Shown here in pieces: positions 1 to 8,688 of a stretch of 64,000 bases of DNA (positions are counted from its first letter, which is position 1; each line of letters opens with the position of its first letter). The DNA comes from Saprospiraceae bacterium (GTDB taxonomy: Bacteria > Bacteroidota > Bacteroidia > Chitinophagales > Saprospiraceae). The notes under the pieces were generated by a model. The model worked only from the letters and a program-made list of their open reading frames with translations, was not told the DNA's origin and made no database searches. The DNA lies in the NCBI GenBank assembly GCA_016716335.1, contig JADJWN010000009.1, forward strand, positions 124,001 through 188,000, given 5' to 3'. The translations under genes and the position numbers were made by a program.

Positions 1-2840
1 TCGTATTCTATTCTGTTATTGGAGGGTTGCTCAGTTTGTTTTTTAAGTCGCCCCAATTTATCGTATTCATAGTCATAATAAGTGCCGTCTGCATTGGTAA
101 TACGTTGAGTGAGGTACGAATTGCCATAATAGGTTGTACTTTTAGTAAAACCATTTGATGTGGTGCTTGCTAATCGCTTCCTGTTGTATGTATAGCTCAC
201 CTGAGGCCAGTTAGCCTTCTGATCAAGCGATACAAGACCTTCAGAATTGTATGCGTGATAATAATGTGTTGGATATTCTGCTCCAAATGTTGTACTATTC
301 CCGTCACATTCATTTCTGTAGATTGTGGATGGACGTACAATATTGGATGGATTAGTATGACCACTATTACTGACCCATGTACCTGAAGAGCTGTAGTATG
401 AATAATCTGTTCTTGATTTTTGAATAATTTTACCATTATAATACTCTTCTGTGCTGAATGGTATCTTTATGTTTTTGGCCAGTAATGAATTTTTTACATT
501 ATTATCAGCCCAAAAATCGGTAGTATATAATGTAGAGATTAAAGACTCATTGCCCGAAGATTGTGTTTTTATGATACTAGGCTGTATAGTGTTGGCATGA
601 TTATATTCATAAGATGTTATGGAAGTTATCTTTCCATATACATAACTCGTTTTGGTAAGAGGTCTTACTAAAAACTGTTGATACCGGTATCTTATTCCCC
701 AATAATCACAATTCCCACCAAAAAAGTTACACCCTGTTTTAGCCAAAAATCTGTTATTAGATACGCCATAGTCAAATAAATCTACCCGGTATGTGAAGAC
801 ATCCTTTGAAATTTCTGTATTTGCATTATCAAATACGGTTTTACTCTCCAGGTTTCCTATACCCTGAATTAATAAATCACACACATTTCTTTTACTACTC
901 AGTATTTCTTTTGTAAATGTAGTCTTAAACTTAGAAACGGTTTTCCCCAGCCCTGCTTTTGAAACTGTCACTTCGCCATACCCTACATGAGAGCCTGACA
1001 TATAGTTTAAATTTATGGTCTGAGAATGAGCCGTTATCCACCTCTGAGGAAATTTTTCATGGTAATTTGGTTCGTTATACAACATACCATTGGCATAAGA
1101 ATAGTTGGTAATTTCTCCACCTTCATTGACTGTCTTTATTCTTACACCACCTACCACCTCATTATTTGGTGTTAGGTATGTATAATTTAATTGAGCAGAA
1201 ACATTAACACCTGTAAGCTGGACATAGTAAGTGCTGCCACTCTGGAAGAAAGGCGCTCCATTGTTATCCAATAAATCAGCCAGTTTAAAGGAAGTATAGG
1301 TTTGACCTCCAACGGAATAAGCATTCCAGCTCCGGGTAATCTGTACACTATTGCCTAGCGTAAATTTATAAAATGTTAGCGTAACACTACTGTTATAATT
1401 TCCATATACAGCATTGACACCTACTGTGCCATCCACCTGAGTAGTGGTGTTGTAATTCATCATAATCCAGTTCTGGCTGGTGGCAGGGTAGGTACACGAC
1501 CCTGATACATTGCATATACTTACAGAACCCGCATTAACTGTGGTCGGACTTACTGCTATACGGTGTGCTTCATATGTAAAACTCGTGACTTTACCGTTAA
1601 TATCTTTTACAGAAGTCAGTATACCATCTTTAACTCTGGTAGTATCAATACTTCTGTTAGCCCCTCCTCCAAATTGTGTAGGAATCATATTATCAGCAGG
1701 ATTATTGCTATGCTGATTTCTGAATCCCCAATGATCAATTCCTGTCCAGTTTTGTGCTACTGAATTTCCGGGATTCCAATAATAAAACTCTATTGCTGGT
1801 TCTTCAATAGTATTGTCGCAAGATTTTTTCTGAATAGTATTTAATCTAATTTGTTTCGCATTAGAACCTGAAGCTCCATTATAGTCAGATGATAACTGAT
1901 AATAATAACACAAATCAGAATTTTTATAAAACACTTTGTCTAATTTACCCTGAACACCATTTGCACCGACAGATGTGAGGTCGTATCTATCAACATAGTT
2001 AAAATCTAATGTATCATTAAATCCTCTTATACTCAATAATCGTTTGTTTAATCCTTTAATGGGGTCTTCATGCAATCCTTGAAATTCATATTCACGAAAA
2101 TTTGTATCATAAACAAATGTTATGTTATTGCCTGAAATGTCATAGGGTTCAATGGATTGTGGAGCCCAAACTGTAGAAATTAGTAAGTTTGATGCGGTTG
2201 ATGAACTGAATGGATCACAAGTATTAAATTTTATATCAGTCTTATTTCTATGAACGGGAATCAATTTCACTTTGGTTCCATCAATATTAGTAATAGTAAA
2301 TATTGCAACATCCTTAAAAAAAGGCCAATACGAAAATGTTGCTTCAATTTTCAGTTCTGTTTTATTAACAATAAATATTCCTCCGGTATTTCGATCTATG
2401 GTAAAATTAATACTTTGCCCAAAACCATTAAAAGTATATAAATCATTCTCTCCGTCATCTTGGTTACATTTAATCCTCTCGTAATCAAAATTCTCACCTG
2501 TTCCATTGTTTACACTTCCAAATTCATCAGGTAAATGCATAACCTGTCTGGTGACCGAATATCCGGTATTCATAAACCAATCCATACCCACTTCTGAAGA
2601 AGGACTATTGGGCTTATACCCGGTAGCGACGTACCCTAAAGAAAATCCTGCACTCACGTTGCCATTGCTGACAGAAGCTAATGGAAAATCTAGATTTAGG
2701 GTGCCTGTAAATTCTCCTACGGCGGTTCCCATAGTACTTGAGGAAACTGAACCTACATTTGGTTGGGAAAAAATATATTCACAACAGCTTAGCATCAATA
2801 TGGTAAAAATCAACGATTTTGTATTAATTAAAGACTTCAT
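1..2840 (-). CDS. Secreted YD/RHS-repeat protein, 3' end beyond the window
   Basis: The reading frame is open from an ATG at 2840 to the left edge (about 946 codons seen), so the C-terminus is missing. The N-terminus is a signal peptide (MKSLINTKSLIFTILMLSCC, ending near FSQ). The next part is a beta-rich region, GEFTGTLNLDFPLASVSNGN, typical of the N-terminal shell of Bacteroidota RHS-like proteins. Near the edge come YD-repeat motifs (YTYNRKRL, YYDYEYDKLGRLKKQTE). In RHS/YD proteins the repeats form a cocoon around a variable C-terminal domain, often a toxin; here that part cannot be seen. The gene follows the M43-like gene with a 30-base gap on the same strand, so the two are probably co-transcribed. 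Family assignment is good; function is unknown. Confidence 0.85.
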   Translation of the reverse strand, partial: MKSLINTKSLIFTILMLSCCEYIFSQPNVGSVSSSTMGTAVGEFTGTLNLDFPLASVSNGNVSAGFSLGYVATGYKPNSPSSEVGMDWFMNTGYSVTRQVMHLPDEFGSVNNGTGENFDYERIKCNQDDGENDLYTFNGFGQSINFTIDRNTGGIFIVNKTELKIEATFSYWPFFKDVAIFTITNIDGTKVKLIPVHRNKTDIKFNTCDPFSSSTASNLLISTVWAPQSIEPYDISGNNITFVYDTNFREYEFQGLHEDPIKGLNKRLLSIRGFNDTLDFNYVDRYDLTSVGANGVQGKLDKVFYKNSDLCYYYQLSSDYNGASGSNAKQIRLNTIQKKSCDNTIEEPAIEFYYWNPGNSVAQNWTGIDHWGFRNQHSNNPADNMIPTQFGGGANRSIDTTRVKDGILTSVKDINGKVTSFTYEAHRIAVSPTTVNAGSVSICNVSGSCTYPATSQNWIMMNYNTTTQVDGTVGVNAVYGNYNSSVTLTFYKFTLGNSVQITRSWNAYSVGGQTYTSFKLADLLDNNGAPFFQSGSTYYVQLTGVNVSAQLNYTYLTPNNEVVGGVRIKTVNEGGEITNYSYANGMLYNEPNYHEKFPQRWITAHSQTINLNYMSGSHVGYGEVTVSKAGLGKTVSKFKTTFTKEILSSKRNVCDLLIQGIGNLESKTVFDNANTEISKDVFTYRVDLFDYGVSNNRFLAKTGCNFFGGNCDYWGIRYRYQQFLVRPLTKTSYVYGKITSITSYEYNHANTIQPSIIKTQSSGNESLISTLYTTDFWADNNVKNSLLAKNIKIPFSTEEYYNGKIIQKSRTDYSYYSSSGTWVSNSGHTNPSNIVRPSTIYRNECDGNSTTFGAEYPTHYYHAYNSEGLVSLDQKANWPQVSYTYNRKRLASTTSNGFTKSTTYYGNSYLTQRITNADGTYYDYEYDKLGRLKKQTEQPSNNRIEY

Positions 2841-2870
2841 TTTTTCAACTTTTTAATTAATTTCTAAAAT

Positions 2871-4148
2871 TTATTTGATGGCCATCAGAGTTTTGGTTTT
2901 TACTTCCATTCCTGTCTTCAATGTAACATAGTAATGGGCCGCAGGCCAATCTTTTATGTCTATTATTATCCTGCCTTTATGCTCACCTAAAGCTGGAATC
3001 GTCTTTTCATACATGCGTTGATTGGTCATATTGTATACATCTATTGAAACCGAATGTGTCTTATGAGGATTTTCGTACCATATTTCCACCTGTGTTTCTG
3101 CCGGATTTGGCACAATTGTGAAATCCAAATTTTTTATAGTGCTTCTGTTGTCCAAGTTTTCATCATCTTCTCGGGCATTGCCATCACATATTTTTTGACC
3201 TTTTATAAGATCATGTCTGTATCCTATTTCACTTAAAGCAGCATGCATTCTGGCAACCTGTCCTATAGTAAAAAACCATGCGCAATCATCGGGATTGCTG
3301 TCCATAAAATTTCCTATCATTTCCATAGGATTGCCTGGACATAAGCTGATATGTCCAGCACCAAAACAATGGTCATTAGGGGCATTGTGAACCGGGGTAT
3401 CTTCAACACCATCGTCCATACAATCCCCATTTGTCCAAAGCGGAAGGAGGCCAAGGTATTGTCCCATCAGGTGGACCAGAGTTTTACCGCTATTATATTT
3501 TTTTTGGTCATTATGTACACCAAAAAAGTCCGGATCTATGTATATTCCATCACGAATGGCGTCATGACCTGGTAATATTGCAAATCCGCCCAGTTCATCA
3601 GCCAATTCTGAAATCCACACATTTATATATTGATCTTTTATTGCACCTTCCAGTCCTTCATTTTTGTCAGAAATGCTTCCTAAGTTTGAAATACTGTAAA
3701 CTACAGATTTATTTGTTGTATAAATTCCATCAATAATTCCATCAGGACTACCTAAACAAAATCTTATCTTACTGTCTCCTGCTATGACCTTTTCAAAAAG
3801 GAAATTGTGTTCTCCTTTTGTTTTACCGGCAAAGGCATCATTAAGCACTTGCAATTGCAATGTAATATCTTCCTTTGTTACCTTTACTTCATTATTTAAA
3901 TGTATAACATTAAATACCACAGGCAATACCTTTTCTTCCGGTATTGCATACTTTGCATACATACGTGCATTAATTTCAAATTCACTCCACTTACGTATAT
4001 CTATTGGAGTTTGTCTCATAAATTCTTTCCATTCAGGTTTAAAAAGGTACCTCATGGTGTCTTTAATAGTTTGGGCTTTACAAAACGAAGTAAAGCAGGT
4101 AAAAACACATAAGCTCAGCAGTGCTGATAGATTGAAATATAATTTCAT
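2871..4148 (-). CDS. Secreted M43-like metalloprotease homologue with lost zinc site, T9SS sorted
   Basis: The ATG at 4148 gives a clean signal peptide (MKLYFNLSALLSLCVFTCF, ending CKAQ); an upstream in-frame start at 4172 would add 8 residues. The central domain matches pappalysin-type M43 peptidases: a DTP motif after the zinc helix, paired cysteines, and the Met-turn region NFMDSNPDDCAWFFTIGQVARM-like around an FMD/FT..Q..RM pattern. The zinc helix, expected as HExxHxxGxxH, reads HLMGQYLGLLP (residues 226-236 from this start), so the catalytic Glu and two zinc His ligands are replaced by Leu, Gln and Pro. The last ~80 residues are a type A T9SS sorting domain beginning VPNPAETQVEIW and ending with a Lys-rich strand. 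It is probably a secreted, non-catalytic M43 relative. It lies 30 bases upstream of the RHS-like gene. Confidence 0.8.
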   Translation of the reverse strand: MKLYFNLSALLSLCVFTCFTSFCKAQTIKDTMRYLFKPEWKEFMRQTPIDIRKWSEFEINARMYAKYAIPEEKVLPVVFNVIHLNNEVKVTKEDITLQLQVLNDAFAGKTKGEHNFLFEKVIAGDSKIRFCLGSPDGIIDGIYTTNKSVVYSISNLGSISDKNEGLEGAIKDQYINVWISELADELGGFAILPGHDAIRDGIYIDPDFFGVHNDQKKYNSGKTLVHLMGQYLGLLPLWTNGDCMDDGVEDTPVHNAPNDHCFGAGHISLCPGNPMEMIGNFMDSNPDDCAWFFTIGQVARMHAALSEIGYRHDLIKGQKICDGNAREDDENLDNRSTIKNLDFTIVPNPAETQVEIWYENPHKTHSVSIDVYNMTNQRMYEKTIPALGEHKGRIIIDIKDWPAAHYYVTLKTGMEVKTKTLMAIK

Positions 4149-5052
4149 ACTAATTAAAATTTTTGAAACCAATAATAAAATGTCTGATTTTAAAAAAAAA
4201 CAAAATCAATATTTAAGATAAGAAATTGAATTACTGCAACTTTTTTAACATTTTTTGACCCATCACTTTCAAATGCCCAAGGCAGTTGACACTTGTCATT
4301 TGACCTTACAAAGCAAAAGCCTGTTACCCACTTTTCTCGTTATCACATTTCCCGAATTTCCACATAAATGTTCCATTTACAATCTTTTTTACGTAACATT
4401 TCGTACGTTTTATACAATAAAATTACCCTAATTTAAATACACATATTCCCAATATAAAGTGTAATTTTAATTATACCTGCAATACTCTATACTCAATTAT
4501 AAAGATGCATATAAGATCGATTTATAACGCCTGCATTATTACAGAGTACAATAAATTGACTCCAATCTTATTCTATAAATTATTTTGAAGTACTGCGTTT
4601 CTTTCCCTTCTTTTTCATGTAGTTAGCACTAAAAAATAGTTTACTAATTGTCTTTCTTCTCAAAACTAGGTGCAATGTAAATAAATATAAAATTAGTGAA
4701 CTTTATTCGATAAATTATTTTTAAAATTTTAGGAAAAGTGTCAGTTGGAAGACAGAATAATCAATCCGGAGATGGAAATAATTTATTATTTCTACGAGAT
4801 GGTATTTTTCTTTTGCTTGCTTTATTAATACTTGATTTCAAAGGAAAACATTCCACTAATTAAGTTCTTTTCTAACATTTCCTCAAATGCAAGTTGTGAT
4901 GAGATAAAATTACAGCGTGCATGATACGACTAAAAAGTTTGAACCACTACATTGCTTCATTAAATAAAGGTATGGCCTGTCCCCCTGTATATTGAACAAA
5001 AGCCCACACCTTTACATTAATAGCTCTGATTATTCTCTTCTAAACAGGTGCT
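4149..5052. other. AT-rich intergenic region without recognisable genes
   Basis: About 900 bases separate two divergent genes. The stretch is strongly AT-rich, has no ORF with protein-like composition, and I found no tRNA, hairpin terminator or clear TAnnTTTG promoter. An imperfect repeat (ATTCnATAAATTATTTT) occurs near 4571 and 4706. It may hold the promoters of both flanking genes or decayed DNA. Confidence 0.5.
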
Positions 5053-5688
5053 ATGCAGGTCAAGGTTTTTACTTTCAACGATTTTTATGAAAACACTTAT
5101 GTATTGTATGACGACACAAAAGAATGTTTGATCATTGATCCGGGGTGTAACAGCTATCAGGAGAGGCAGGAGCTACGCACTTTCATTGAACAAAAACATC
5201 TCACTCCGGTAAAACTCCTGAATACGCATTGTCATATAGACCATATACTTGGCAATTATTTTGTATCGGACCACTGGAAGCTATCTCTTGCCGCCCACAA
5301 AGGTGAGATTCCTGTGCTGGAATCCGGCACTCAGATTGCACAACTCTACAATATATATTATGAACCCTCTCCTGGAATAGCTGAATTTATTGAACATCAG
5401 GACATAATCAGTTTTGGAAATACGACATTAAAGGCGCTTTATACGCCGGGGCACTCGCCGGCCAGTCTCTCCTTTTATTGTGCAGAATCAGGTGTACTCA
5501 TAGCAGGAGATGTATTATTCAGGGAGAGTATTGGCAGGACGGATCTGCCGGGAGGTGATTATGATACTTTGATAGACAGTATCCGAAGAGAGCTTTTTAT
5601 ACTGCCGGATGATACCTTAGTATATCCTGGACATGGCCCATCTACCACGATTAAGTATGAAAAACAGCATAATCCATTCCTGAGGTAA
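5053..5688 (+). CDS. Metallo-beta-lactamase fold hydrolase, glyoxalase II-like
   Basis: This 211-residue protein is a complete single-domain metallo-beta-lactamase fold enzyme. The metal motif THCHIDH lies at residues 58-64 (His59, His61, Asp63, His64). Further ligands are His134 in TPGHSPAS, Asp153 in AGDVLF and His194 in YPGHGP. This is the arrangement of hydroxyacylglutathione hydrolase-like (GloB-like) proteins that hydrolyse thioesters. There is no rhodanese domain, so it is not a persulfide dioxygenase fusion. It is cytoplasmic, with no signal peptide. It ends 46 bases before the sigma-factor gene and may share its transcript. The exact substrate cannot be read from sequence. Confidence 0.85.
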   Translation: MQVKVFTFNDFYENTYVLYDDTKECLIIDPGCNSYQERQELRTFIEQKHLTPVKLLNTHCHIDHILGNYFVSDHWKLSLAAHKGEIPVLESGTQIAQLYNIYYEPSPGIAEFIEHQDIISFGNTTLKALYTPGHSPASLSFYCAESGVLIAGDVLFRESIGRTDLPGGDYDTLIDSIRRELFILPDDTLVYPGHGPSTTIKYEKQHNPFLR

Positions 5689-5734
5689 AAAGATAATCAT
5701 TATTTTAAGAATTAGATGAACTCATGATGTATAT

Positions 5735-6301
5735 TTGTTGGTCAAACAACCTATTGTGGACTGGATCAACCAACTGAAAACCGATGAAAATTCAGCTCTG
5801 AAAGACTTGTACAGTCAATACAAAAAAAGCTGTTTACAGTGGATAATGGGAGAATTCAATATAAAAGCACACGAGGCATCAGAAATTTTTCAAACATCGG
5901 TCATCATTTTTTACGACAATTATAAAAGAGATAAACTGGAAGGTTTTACCGGTGATATCCTGCCTTATGTCAAAGGGATAATCCGTAATAAATGCATGGA
6001 ATATTTCAGAAAAAAAGAAAAATCCGGCATTACGGTGACAGACCATATTCTGATTAATCATGTAGCAGAAGAAGACTCAGAAGATAAAATAAAGTTGGAA
6101 AATGATATCTCGAGGATGACTTTTTGTCTGGAGATACTTGGAGAGCCCTGCCGATCCGTATTAAAACTGTTTTATTATGATGACATGGATATGCGATCCA
6201 TAGCTGCACTGATGGGTTATAAAAATGTGGATAGTGTTAAAACGCAAAAATATAAGTGCATCAGAAGGTTACAAAATATATTTTTCGGACATAATACTTG
6301 A
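5735..6301 (+). CDS. ECF-type RNA polymerase sigma factor
   Basis: The 188-residue product has the two-domain layout of sigma-70 family ECF factors: region 2 at about residues 20-100 (LKDLYSQYKKSCLQWI ... DILPYVKGIIRNKCMEYFRK) and a region 4 helix-turn-helix at about 130-185 (CRSVLKLFYYDDMDMRSIAALMG followed by SVKTQKYKCIRRL). The start is TTG: an in-frame stop lies at 5717 and the first in-frame ATG falls inside region 2, so TTG at 5735 or 5738 is needed to keep the domain whole. The membrane protein next door, 19 bases downstream, is the likely partner anti-sigma factor. Target promoters are unknown. Confidence 0.85.
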   Translation: MLVKQPIVDWINQLKTDENSALKDLYSQYKKSCLQWIMGEFNIKAHEASEIFQTSVIIFYDNYKRDKLEGFTGDILPYVKGIIRNKCMEYFRKKEKSGITVTDHILINHVAEEDSEDKIKLENDISRMTFCLEILGEPCRSVLKLFYYDDMDMRSIAALMGYKNVDSVKTQKYKCIRRLQNIFFGHNT

Positions 6302-6320
6302 GAATCATTGACAGAAAGAT

Positions 6321-6968
6321 ATGGAGATAAGAGATATTGATTGGATGGATGCTTATATGAGGGGTGCTTTGGATGAAGCATCCAGAAAAGAGTTTGAAGA
6401 AAAACTGGTTTCAGACCAGGCATTTCGAGAGCAGTGGCAATTTATGCAAAGCATGCAACAAGCGGTAAGAATCGCAGCTTTACAGGAAAAAATGGAGATG
6501 CTGAAAAAAGCAGATGAGGAGAGTCTGAAAAAGAAGGAATCCTATTTGACCACACCTAAAAATATCTGGCAATGGCTCATTCTGATTTTACTCATTGCCG
6601 GTATAACAGCTGCTGCCTATTTTATCCTGAAGAGTCCGGTGAAGATTCAGGAGCCTATGGCTGCCCGATCTGATCTTATGGAACAAAGCATTATCCACAA
6701 AACGGTAAGGAGTGCCGAAAGCGAAAATAATCTGACAGTAGAGCAACGAATAGCCTATGATCTATATGTATTGCAGGAATTTGAAGATGCCATCCCGAGA
6801 TTAGAGCAATTGTGGGAAAATCAATCCGATACACTGGCTTATTTTTATCTCGGTGCGAGTTACTTTTTTACAGGAAGAAGGGATAAGGCAGGCAGGATAT
6901 TTGCAGATCCCATACTCACTCAGGACAGCATTTATGCAGAAAAAATCCGGCTTCTGATGGATAAGTAA
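6321..6968 (+). CDS. Membrane anti-sigma-like protein with TPR-like C-terminus
   Basis: The 215-residue protein has three parts. Residues 1-75 are an acidic/charged helical domain (WMDAYMRGALDEASRKEFEE) of the form seen at the N-terminus of Bacteroidota anti-sigma-like proteins. Residues ~88-110 are one membrane helix (WQWLILILLIAGITAAAYF). Residues ~135-215 form a periplasmic helical part with TPR character (YFYLGASYFFTGRRDKAGRIF). It follows the sigma-factor gene by 19 bases, which supports a regulator-sigma pair, with the N-terminal domain facing the cytoplasm. No zinc-binding HxxxCxxC motif is present. The anti-sigma role is inferred from context. Confidence 0.6.
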   Translation: MEIRDIDWMDAYMRGALDEASRKEFEEKLVSDQAFREQWQFMQSMQQAVRIAALQEKMEMLKKADEESLKKKESYLTTPKNIWQWLILILLIAGITAAAYFILKSPVKIQEPMAARSDLMEQSIIHKTVRSAESENNLTVEQRIAYDLYVLQEFEDAIPRLEQLWENQSDTLAYFYLGASYFFTGRRDKAGRIFADPILTQDSIYAEKIRLLMDK

Positions 6969-7034
6969 TAATTCTTCGCGACAGAAAATGCAGCTTATCT
7001 TATTTTTGAGCATTTATCTGACCAAGCATTTCCG

Positions 7035-7643
7035 ATGCTCAGCTATCATACCAAACACCTGACTGAAGCAGGCTGCGATGAAGCCGGCAGAGGCTGTCTT
7101 GCCGGACCAGTGTTTGCAGCTGCCGTCATTCTGCCTCCTGATTATCATCATCCTTTACTCACAGACTCCAAGCAGTTGGATAAAGATACCCGTGACCAAC
7201 TGCGCAAAACCATAGAGGCCGAAGCACTTCATTTTGCGGTAGCACATTGTACGCCTCAGGAAATAGATAAAATCAACATTCTTTGGGCTTCAGTAAGGGC
7301 TATGCACAAAGCTCTGGCAATGTTGTCTGTACAGCCTGATCAGATACTGGTGGATGGCAATCATTTCAAGGCGTTCAGACACATACCGCACCATTGCATT
7401 ATTAAAGGGGATGCCACTTATTTTTCGATAGCTGCCGCTTCCATTCTTGCAAAAACCTACCGGGACGAATACATGGAGCAGCTGCACCTTGATTTTCCAC
7501 AGTACCACTGGCATGAAAACAAAGGCTATCCTACTCCGGCACACAGAAAAGCCATTGAAGCATTCGGACCTACGATCCATCACCGCAAGTCTTTCAGATT
7601 GCTGCCGGAAAGCACACAGACCCTGTTATTCGATGATTATTAA
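7035..7643 (+). CDS. rnhB: Ribonuclease HII
   Basis: RNase HII removes RNA from RNA-DNA hybrids, including single ribonucleotides misincorporated in DNA. The 202-residue protein carries the family signature CDEAGRGCLAGPV at residues 14-26. The four catalytic acids are Asp15, Glu16, Asp107 (ILVDGNH) and Asp126 (KGDATYFSIAAASILAK). The DSKQLD motif follows at residues 44-49. Length is normal for the family. It sits 66 bases after the anti-sigma-like gene and is convergent with the esterase gene. Confident. Confidence 0.95.
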   Translation: MLSYHTKHLTEAGCDEAGRGCLAGPVFAAAVILPPDYHHPLLTDSKQLDKDTRDQLRKTIEAEALHFAVAHCTPQEIDKINILWASVRAMHKALAMLSVQPDQILVDGNHFKAFRHIPHHCIIKGDATYFSIAAASILAKTYRDEYMEQLHLDFPQYHWHENKGYPTPAHRKAIEAFGPTIHHRKSFRLLPESTQTLLFDDY

Positions 7644-7675
7644 AATGGATAGTTCCATCCTGCACATACGTTCCT

Positions 7676-8668
7676 TCAGTTACAAACCACCGATTTTATA
7701 AATGTATTGAATACAGCATTGAACATGCTTCTGCTGTCTGCATATTTAGCATCTGTATAGATATTGTCATGGCCGCCGCCGGCAACCGTTGTAAGACTGG
7801 TTTTCACATTGACCTGACGGGCTCTTCTGTCAATCTCGGCACTGCCATAAAGTGGAATTATCTGTATTCCGGACAGCCTAACCCAATCATAACCGTAGGG
7901 CACCACTTCGTCAGCATCGCCATGAAAGGATATGACCGGTGGCTCGCCACTGTCCATAAAGTCTGTTCTGTAAATCCCTCCCGAGAGATTAATTACACCC
8001 TGCACTTTGGATGAGTATTTGAGATTTTCTGTATCCCCTGAATTGCCCTCCAGGCCACCATTGGCATTGATGACAGCCTGTATATGCGGGTCTGTGTTGT
8101 CTGATGCATCAAAATAGGCAGTCTGCAGGGCTGTGATGGCTCCCGCAGATACACCTCCCACGATGATTTTATCGGGATTGATTCTGAACATATTGATGGT
8201 GGCAGCATCCTTTCTGAAATGTCTGATCGCTGCCTTCATATCTGTGGATGCTTTTACTGCAATATCCAGGGCTTTTACGGAGTCTATCGGCCACTGACTG
8301 AAGAGGTTGAGCAGCCTGTAATCTATACAGGCACTGACATAGCCGAGTCTTGCTGCCTGTCGGGCATTATCAGCAAGCTGTTTTCTGTCGCCTCCTACAA
8401 AAGCACCTCCAAATGCCCAGATGATGACCGGCCGCCTGCTCACCGTGTCGCCCACAGGCTCATATACATCCATATACAGGTCCTGAGGCAGGCCTATGGT
8501 GCTTCTGTTGGATCCGTATTTTACCGTAGTGACCGTTACCTCAGCAAATATTTCTTTTTCGTATCTGTCTGTCTGACAAATATCGGGAGCCTTATTTTCC
8601 GGCTCATCTTTGGCACATGACAGCACAGTGGTTATTGCTATAATACTGAAAATAATTCTGAAACTCAT
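7676..8668 (-). CDS. Alpha/beta hydrolase (esterase/lipase family) lipoprotein
   Basis: The N-terminus is a lipoprotein signal (MSFRIIFSIIAITTVLSC; Cys18 follows the lipobox). The rest is an alpha/beta-hydrolase of the carboxylesterase/BD-FAE type: oxyanion motif AFGGAFVGG near residue 85, nucleophile Ser174 in GGVSAGA, acid Asp in HGDADEVVPYG and the base His in GGGHDNIY near the C-terminus. It probably acts on ester bonds at the cell envelope. It lies 20 bases after the DUF5723 gene on the same strand and looks like the last gene of the operon starting at 12942. The substrate is unknown. Confidence 0.85.
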   Translation of the reverse strand: MSFRIIFSIIAITTVLSCAKDEPENKAPDICQTDRYEKEIFAEVTVTTVKYGSNRSTIGLPQDLYMDVYEPVGDTVSRRPVIIWAFGGAFVGGDRKQLADNARQAARLGYVSACIDYRLLNLFSQWPIDSVKALDIAVKASTDMKAAIRHFRKDAATINMFRINPDKIIVGGVSAGAITALQTAYFDASDNTDPHIQAVINANGGLEGNSGDTENLKYSSKVQGVINLSGGIYRTDFMDSGEPPVISFHGDADEVVPYGYDWVRLSGIQIIPLYGSAEIDRRARQVNVKTSLTTVAGGGHDNIYTDAKYADSRSMFNAVFNTFIKSVVCN

Positions 8669-8688
8669 GTCTGATTATTTTTTAAATG

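Noticed and set aside
4173..5052. tRNA or small RNA gene in the long AT-rich gap
   Set aside because: No T-loop-like GTTCRA motif with matching stems and no hairpin plus T-run was found.
5730..5737. TATATTTG as a promoter -7 element for the sigma-factor gene
   Set aside because: It would start transcription inside the coding region (after the TTG start), and no -33 TTG is at the right distance. It is likely chance.
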